Shown one piece after another: positions 60,340-64,000 of a DNA stretch of 64,000 nucleotides. The DNA lies in assembly GCF_001613085.1 (NCBI RefSeq), contig NZ_BDBR01000005.1:186001-250000 (forward strand), in the 5' to 3' direction. How positions within the stretch are numbered: the stretch's first letter is position 1; every line of letters begins with the position of its first letter. Position numbers and translations under genes: made by a program. The notes below the pieces were generated by a model. The model did not search any database and was not told where the DNA came from. It worked only from the letters and a program-made list of their open reading frames with translations. This DNA comes from Nocardia salmonicida NBRC 13393. GTDB lineage: Bacteria > Actinomycetota > Actinomycetes > Mycobacteriales > Mycobacteriaceae.

Positions 60340-61005
60340 ATGCGTGTCATCTACAACGAGCAAATGGCCGACCTCGCCAACCTCCTCGGCGAGATGGCCG
60401 GTCTCGCTGGCCAGGCCATGGAACAGGCCACCCAATCACTGCTGCAGGCCGACCTCGGTCTGGCCGAGCAGGTCATCGGTGAGCAGGATCGGATCTCGGT
60501 GATGATCACCGAGGCCGAGGAGAAGGCCTTCGCGCTGCTCGCACTGCAGGCACCCGTCGCGGGCGATCTGCGTCAGGTCGTCAGCGCGATCCAGATCGTG
60601 GGCGACGTCAACCGGATGGGCGCGCTCGCGCTGCACGTCGCCAAGGTGACCCGCCGCCGTCACCCCGCTCACGCCCTGCCCGAGTCGGTCAACGGCTACT
60701 TCGCCGAGATGGGCCGCATCGCGGTCAACATGGGCGCGGGCGCCAAAGAGGTGCTGGAGACCCGCGACCCCGAGCGCGCCGCCCAGCTCAATCAGGACGA
60801 CGAAGCGATGGACGACCTCCACCGCCACCTGTTCACCCTCCTGATGGACCGTGACTGGAAGTACGGCGTGGCCTCCGCCGTCGACGTGACGCTTCTAGGC
60901 CGCTACTACGAGCGCTTCGCCGACCACGCCGTGGAGATCGGCCGCCGCGTGATCTTCCTGGTGACCGGCGTCCTCCCGTCCGACGAGGACATCGAAACCA
61001 GCTGA
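60340..61005 (+). CDS. phoU: Phosphate-signalling regulator PhoU
   Basis: 221 residues. Two three-helix PhoU repeats: [40 protein letters not shown] (D-R-x-x metal-type motif) and [20 protein letters not shown]. Couples the Pst transporter to the SenX3/PhoR-type kinase, repressing the Pho response when phosphate is plentiful. A TAGGGT -10 at 60326-60331 predicts a transcript starting at or just before the ATG. Convergent with the pst genes, as in M. tuberculosis (phoY2). Confidence 0.95.
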   Translation: MRVIYNEQMADLANLLGEMAGLAGQAMEQATQSLLQADLGLAEQVIGEQDRISVMITEAEEKAFALLALQAPVAGDLRQVVSAIQIVGDVNRMGALALHVAKVTRRRHPAHALPESVNGYFAEMGRIAVNMGAGAKEVLETRDPERAAQLNQDDEAMDDLHRHLFTLLMDRDWKYGVASAVDVTLLGRYYERFADHAVEIGRRVIFLVTGVLPSDEDIETS

Positions 61006-61015
61006 GAAAGAACCC

Positions 61016-61046
61016 AATAGGCCCGTGCACAATGCACGGGCCTATT
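61016..61046 (+). terminator. Rho-independent terminator after phoU
   Basis: AATAGGCCCGTGCA / TGCACGGGCCTATT, a 14-bp perfect stem with a 3-nt loop and gcttttct after it. Confidence 0.9.
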
Positions 61047-61059
61047 GCTTTTCTACTCA

Positions 61060-61179
61060 CTGATCGCGCACGAACATGGGTAACTCACCGAGTACGGACT
61101 AACCCACCCGCAACCATCGTCTGGCCGCCAACGCAAACCTCCCCGCACCCAGGTCTGGCCTGAAGTCGCGGGGAGGCGG
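61060..61179. repeat. 120-bp dispersed repeat, copy B
   Basis: Second copy of the element at 31709-31829: identical core GAACATGGGTAACTCACCG (61072-61090), similar ends and nearly equal length; the interior is diverged. Lies between the phoU terminator and the pstB stop (61189), again in a convergent gap and in the same orientation relative to the minus-strand gene. Confidence 0.65.
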
Positions 61180-61188
61180 CGGAGCTTC

Positions 61189-61965
61189 TTACCCGAAGCG
61201 GCCGGAGATGTAGTCCTCCGTGGCGCGCTGGGTGGGGTTGGAGAAGATCTTCTCGGTGTCGTCGATCTCGATCAGGCGGCCGGGCTTGCCCTGGGCCTCG
61301 AGGTTGAAGAAACCGGTCTGGTCGCTCACCCGGGCGGCCTGCTGCATGTTGTGGGTGACGATGACGATCGTGAACTCTTTCTTGAGCTCGGTGATCAGGT
61401 CCTCGATCGCCAGGGTGGAGATCGGGTCGAGGGCCGAACACGGCTCGTCCATCAGCAGGACGTCGGGCGAGACCGCGATGGCGCGGGCGATGCACAGACG
61501 CTGCTGCTGACCACCGGAGAGGCTGCCACCGGGCTTGTCGAGACGGTCCTTGACCTCGTTCCAGAGGTTGGCGCCCTTGAGCGAGCGCTCGGCGACCTCG
61601 TCGAGTTCCTTCTTGTTACGCACGCCCTGCAGCTTCAGCCCGGCCACCACGTTGTCGCGAATCGACATGGTGGGGAACGGGTTCGGGCGCTGGAACACCA
61701 TGCCGATGGTGCGGCGCACGCCGACCGGGTCGATCGAGGAGCTGTAGATGTCCTCGCCGTCGAGCAGCACGGCGCCTTCGACGCGGGCGTTGGGGGTCAC
61801 CTCGTGCATGCGGTTGAGCGAGCGCAGCACGGTGGACTTGCCACAGCCGGAGGGACCGATGAAGGCGGTGACGCTGCGCGGCAGCACGGTCAGTTCCACA
61901 TTCGCCACGGCGTGGAAGCTGCCGTAATAGATGTTGAGATCTTTGACGTCGATCCGCTTGGCCAT
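61189..61965 (-). CDS. pstB: Phosphate ABC transporter ATP-binding protein PstB
   Basis: 258 residues. Walker [10 protein letters not shown], signature [16 protein letters not shown], Walker [17 protein letters not shown] and the H-loop [11 protein letters not shown]. Powers phosphate import by the PstCA channel. 19 bp after pstA on the same strand. Confidence 0.97.
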   Translation of the reverse strand: MAKRIDVKDLNIYYGSFHAVANVELTVLPRSVTAFIGPSGCGKSTVLRSLNRMHEVTPNARVEGAVLLDGEDIYSSSIDPVGVRRTIGMVFQRPNPFPTMSIRDNVVAGLKLQGVRNKKELDEVAERSLKGANLWNEVKDRLDKPGGSLSGGQQQRLCIARAIAVSPDVLLMDEPCSALDPISTLAIEDLITELKKEFTIVIVTHNMQQAARVSDQTGFFNLEAQGKPGRLIEIDDTEKIFSNPTQRATEDYISGRFG

Positions 61966-61984
61966 CTGAGTATTCCGTTCGCTT

Positions 61985-62890
61985 CTATCGGTTCCGGGTG
62001 AGCAGCTTGTTGACGCCGGCGGCAGCCAGGTACAGCACCGCGATCATCAGGATCAGCGTGAGCGCCGCACCCCAGACACGTTCGCGGCCCGCGGCCTCCG
62101 GGTTGGCCAGCTCTTGGTAGATCAACAGCGGCAGCGAGGCCATGTTGCCGTCGAAGATGTTCTGGTTGATCGACTTCGAGTAACCGACCAACACGAGCAC
62201 CGGCGCGGTCTCACCCATCACGCGAGCGAGCGAGAGCAGGATGCCGCTGATCATGCCGGGAGCCGCGGTGGGAATGACGATCCGCAGGATGGTCTTCCAC
62301 TTCGGCACGCCGAGCGCGTAGGACGCCTCGCGCAGCTCATCGGGTACCAGTTTCAGCATTTCCTCGCAGCTGCGCACGACCACCGGCAGCATCAGCAGCA
62401 CAAGCGCCAACGAGACGGCGAAAGAGCTCTGCGGCATACCGAGCGTGGCGATCCACAGCGCGAAGATGAACAACGCGGCGACGATCGACGGCACACCGGC
62501 CAGGATGTCGACCATGAAGGTGGTGACCTTGGCGAGCCGGCCACGGCCGTATTCGACCAGGTAGACCGCGGCCATGATGCCCAATGGCACCGCGATGACC
62601 GAGGCGACGGCGGCCTGCACGATGGTGCCGTAGATGGCGTGGTAGACGCCACCGCCGGTCTCGTCCGGAAGGATGCCCTTCTGCGAGTTGAACCACCAGT
62701 CCGATGACAAGATCGCGGTGAGGCCCTTGCTGACCACCAGACCTAGCACCCACACCAGCGGGATCAGGGCGATGACGAAACAGATGGTGACCATGGCGGT
62801 GGCGACGTTGTTCTTGATCCGCCTGCCGGTGCTGACGTGACGGAACGTCGGTGCCTTGACCGGCTTGTCGAGGACAGTTGTCGTAGGCAT
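61985..62890 (-). CDS. pstA: Phosphate ABC transporter permease PstA
   Basis: 301 residues, about six helices, with the permease EAA-type loop [20 protein letters not shown] contacting PstB. Its ATG overlaps the pstC stop by one base (TGATG), so translation is coupled. Forms the phosphate channel with PstC. Confidence 0.96.
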   Translation of the reverse strand: MPTTTVLDKPVKAPTFRHVSTGRRIKNNVATAMVTICFVIALIPLVWVLGLVVSKGLTAILSSDWWFNSQKGILPDETGGGVYHAIYGTIVQAAVASVIAVPLGIMAAVYLVEYGRGRLAKVTTFMVDILAGVPSIVAALFIFALWIATLGMPQSSFAVSLALVLLMLPVVVRSCEEMLKLVPDELREASYALGVPKWKTILRIVIPTAAPGMISGILLSLARVMGETAPVLVLVGYSKSINQNIFDGNMASLPLLIYQELANPEAAGRERVWGAALTLILMIAVLYLAAAGVNKLLTRNR

Positions 62891-63939
62891 CAGCCGTTCA
62901 CCTTTCCGCCGGAAGCGAGGCGGGCCAGCGCGTTGACGATGAAGGTCAGCGCGAAGAGAACGAAGCCGGCGGCGATATAGGCGCCGGTCGGCAGCGGTGA
63001 ACTGAACTCCGAGGCCGCCGAGGCGATCTTGGAGGCGAAGGTATAGCCGCCGTCGAACAGCGACCAGGTACCGGCGTTGCTCGCGGTGCGCAGCACGACC
63101 AGCACGGCGATCGTCTCACCGAGCGCACGGCCGAGGCCGAGCATGGAACCGGCGATCACACCGCTGCGACCGTAGGGCAGCACGGTCATCCGCATCACTT
63201 CCCACTTGGTGGCGCCGAGGGCCTGCGCGGCCTCGATGTGGGCGCGCGGGGTGAGTGCGAACACTTCGCGGGACACCGAGGTGATGATCGGCAGGATCAT
63301 CACCGCGAGCACGACGCCGGCGGTGAAGATGGTGCCGCCACCGCCGATCGAGACATTGCCATCGGAGAACAGGAAGAACCAGTCGAGGTTGCTGTTGAGG
63401 AACTCCTGCACCGGCGAGATCTGCGGCGCCAGCACGAGGAAGCCCCACAGGCCGAACACGATCGACGGCACCGCGGCGAGCAGGTCGATCAGCATCGTGA
63501 ACGGCTTACCCAACCGCGACGGCGCGTAGTGGGTCAGGAACAGCGCGATGCCGACCCCGATCGGCACCGCGACGACCAGTGCGAACACCGAGCTCAAGAC
63601 CGTGACCATGAACAGGTCGCGGATACCGAAGCGGAGATTGTTGGCATCGCCGGTCGAGAACTCGGTGCTGGTGAAGAAGTTGGCGTTGTTGGCCATGAGC
63701 GAGGGGACCGCGCGGATCAGCAGGAACAGCGCGATCAACGCGATGGCGGCGACGATCGTGGCGCCGGCCGCGGTGGCTGTCCACCGGAAGATCGTCTCGG
63801 CGTTCAGGCGGCCGGTACGACCCCCGTCAGGGGCCTTGTCGATTTTCGGTTCGGTCGGCATATTCGCAGTATCTCCGGCCGCCCGTGGGCTCGTCGAATT
63901 CGACGAGCCCACGGCGGTCACCTCAGGGTGCATGGTCAT
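62890..63939 (-). CDS. pstC: Phosphate ABC transporter permease PstC
   Basis: 349 residues from the ATG at 63939 (a second ATG at 63933). A ~55-residue charged cytoplasmic N-terminus precedes about six helices; EAA-type loop [40 protein letters not shown] is a PstC hallmark. 13 bp after the pstS stop. Confidence 0.96.
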   Translation of the reverse strand: MTMHPEVTAVGSSNSTSPRAAGDTANMPTEPKIDKAPDGGRTGRLNAETIFRWTATAAGATIVAAIALIALFLLIRAVPSLMANNANFFTSTEFSTGDANNLRFGIRDLFMVTVLSSVFALVVAVPIGVGIALFLTHYAPSRLGKPFTMLIDLLAAVPSIVFGLWGFLVLAPQISPVQEFLNSNLDWFFLFSDGNVSIGGGGTIFTAGVVLAVMILPIITSVSREVFALTPRAHIEAAQALGATKWEVMRMTVLPYGRSGVIAGSMLGLGRALGETIAVLVVLRTASNAGTWSLFDGGYTFASKIASAASEFSSPLPTGAYIAAGFVLFALTFIVNALARLASGGKVNG

Positions 63940-63952
63940 GGCCAGGGAGCGA

Positions 63953-64000
63953 TCAGGAGATGGCGTTGATCGCGGTGGTCAGCTTGGTCTTGAACTGATC
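63953..64000 (-). CDS. pstS: Phosphate-binding protein PstS (last codons only)
   Basis: The final 15 residues and stop of an open frame entering from the right edge: [15 protein letters not shown]. Called PstS from position, directly upstream of pstC on the same strand, and from the short helical ending. Too short for an independent family call. Confidence 0.7.
   Translation of the reverse strand, partial: DQFKTKLTTAINAIS

Overview
The window is high-GC actinobacterial DNA from a mycolic-acid-containing member of the Mycobacteriales, most likely Nocardia. It has GTG and TTG starts, an Rpf resuscitation factor, a DesA1-type acyl-ACP desaturase, an LCP cell-wall ligase, and mycobactin/nocobactin-type salicylate siderophore genes preceded by IdeR-like boxes. 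Gene order at both ends resembles M. tuberculosis: positions 1-17,300 match roughly Rv0883c back to Rv0858c, and 54,900-64,000 match Rv0824c-Rv0820. The middle is lineage-specific. Both ends are cut: a DUF3027 gene at the left edge and the last codons of pstS at the right edge.

Layout. 1-6.5 kb: DUF3027 protein, secreted glutamine cyclotransferase, MFS transporter plus DUF2771 protein, cold-shock protein, small membrane protein and rpf, which has a perfect CRP-type site and a long leader. 6.7-17.3 kb: XPB-associated helicase-like protein, LppU-like lipoprotein, coiled-coil protein, M1 metallopeptidase, DUF3239-like protein, XPB helicase, LysE and TRIC membrane proteins, and a DapC-like aminotransferase. 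17.4-26 kb: a 70-residue protein with a repetitive tail, an ECF41/SigJ sigma factor, SMP-30 protein, GNAT, HrpB, two gene remnants, a DAHP synthase behind an apparent aromatic-rich leader peptide, a CMD protein and an SDR. 26-33.2 kb: siderophore starter unit (NRPS, salicyl-AMP ligase, salicylate synthase) with three IdeR-like boxes.

33.3-41.8 kb: PlsB and a HAD-PlsC fusion start phospholipid synthesis. A copper operon (membrane protein, PCuAC chaperone, DyP peroxidase) lies behind a BlaI/CopY-like palindrome. A small membrane protein, polyprenol-phosphate mannosyltransferase and GAP-family protein follow. 42-44.6 kb: a three-gene type-VII-secretion-associated operon. 44.7-52.4 kb: an acyl-CoA catabolic block (single-chain acyl-CoA carboxylase, SDR, acyl-CoA dehydrogenase, MDR oxidoreductase, TetR) bracketed by two identical, directly repeated tRNA-Asp genes; the second is in a Glu-Asp-Phe tRNA cluster.

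52.5-64 kb: a ScbR-like regulator with an unusually long gene-free region beside it, tRNA-Lys, DUF937 protein, desA1, Mce-associated-like protein, dusB, LCP protein, phoU, and convergent pstS-pstC-pstA-pstB.

The most interesting signals are regulatory or structural. They are the Tyr/Phe/Trp-rich leader peptide before DAHP synthase, a related pair of 120-bp repeats each in a convergent gap at a gene 3' end, the rpf CRP site and leader, matched palindromes in the acyl-CoA operon promoters, and the tRNA-Asp duplication around that operon. No CRISPR array, phage or insertion sequence was found. All family calls come from reading the sequence; no database search was run.
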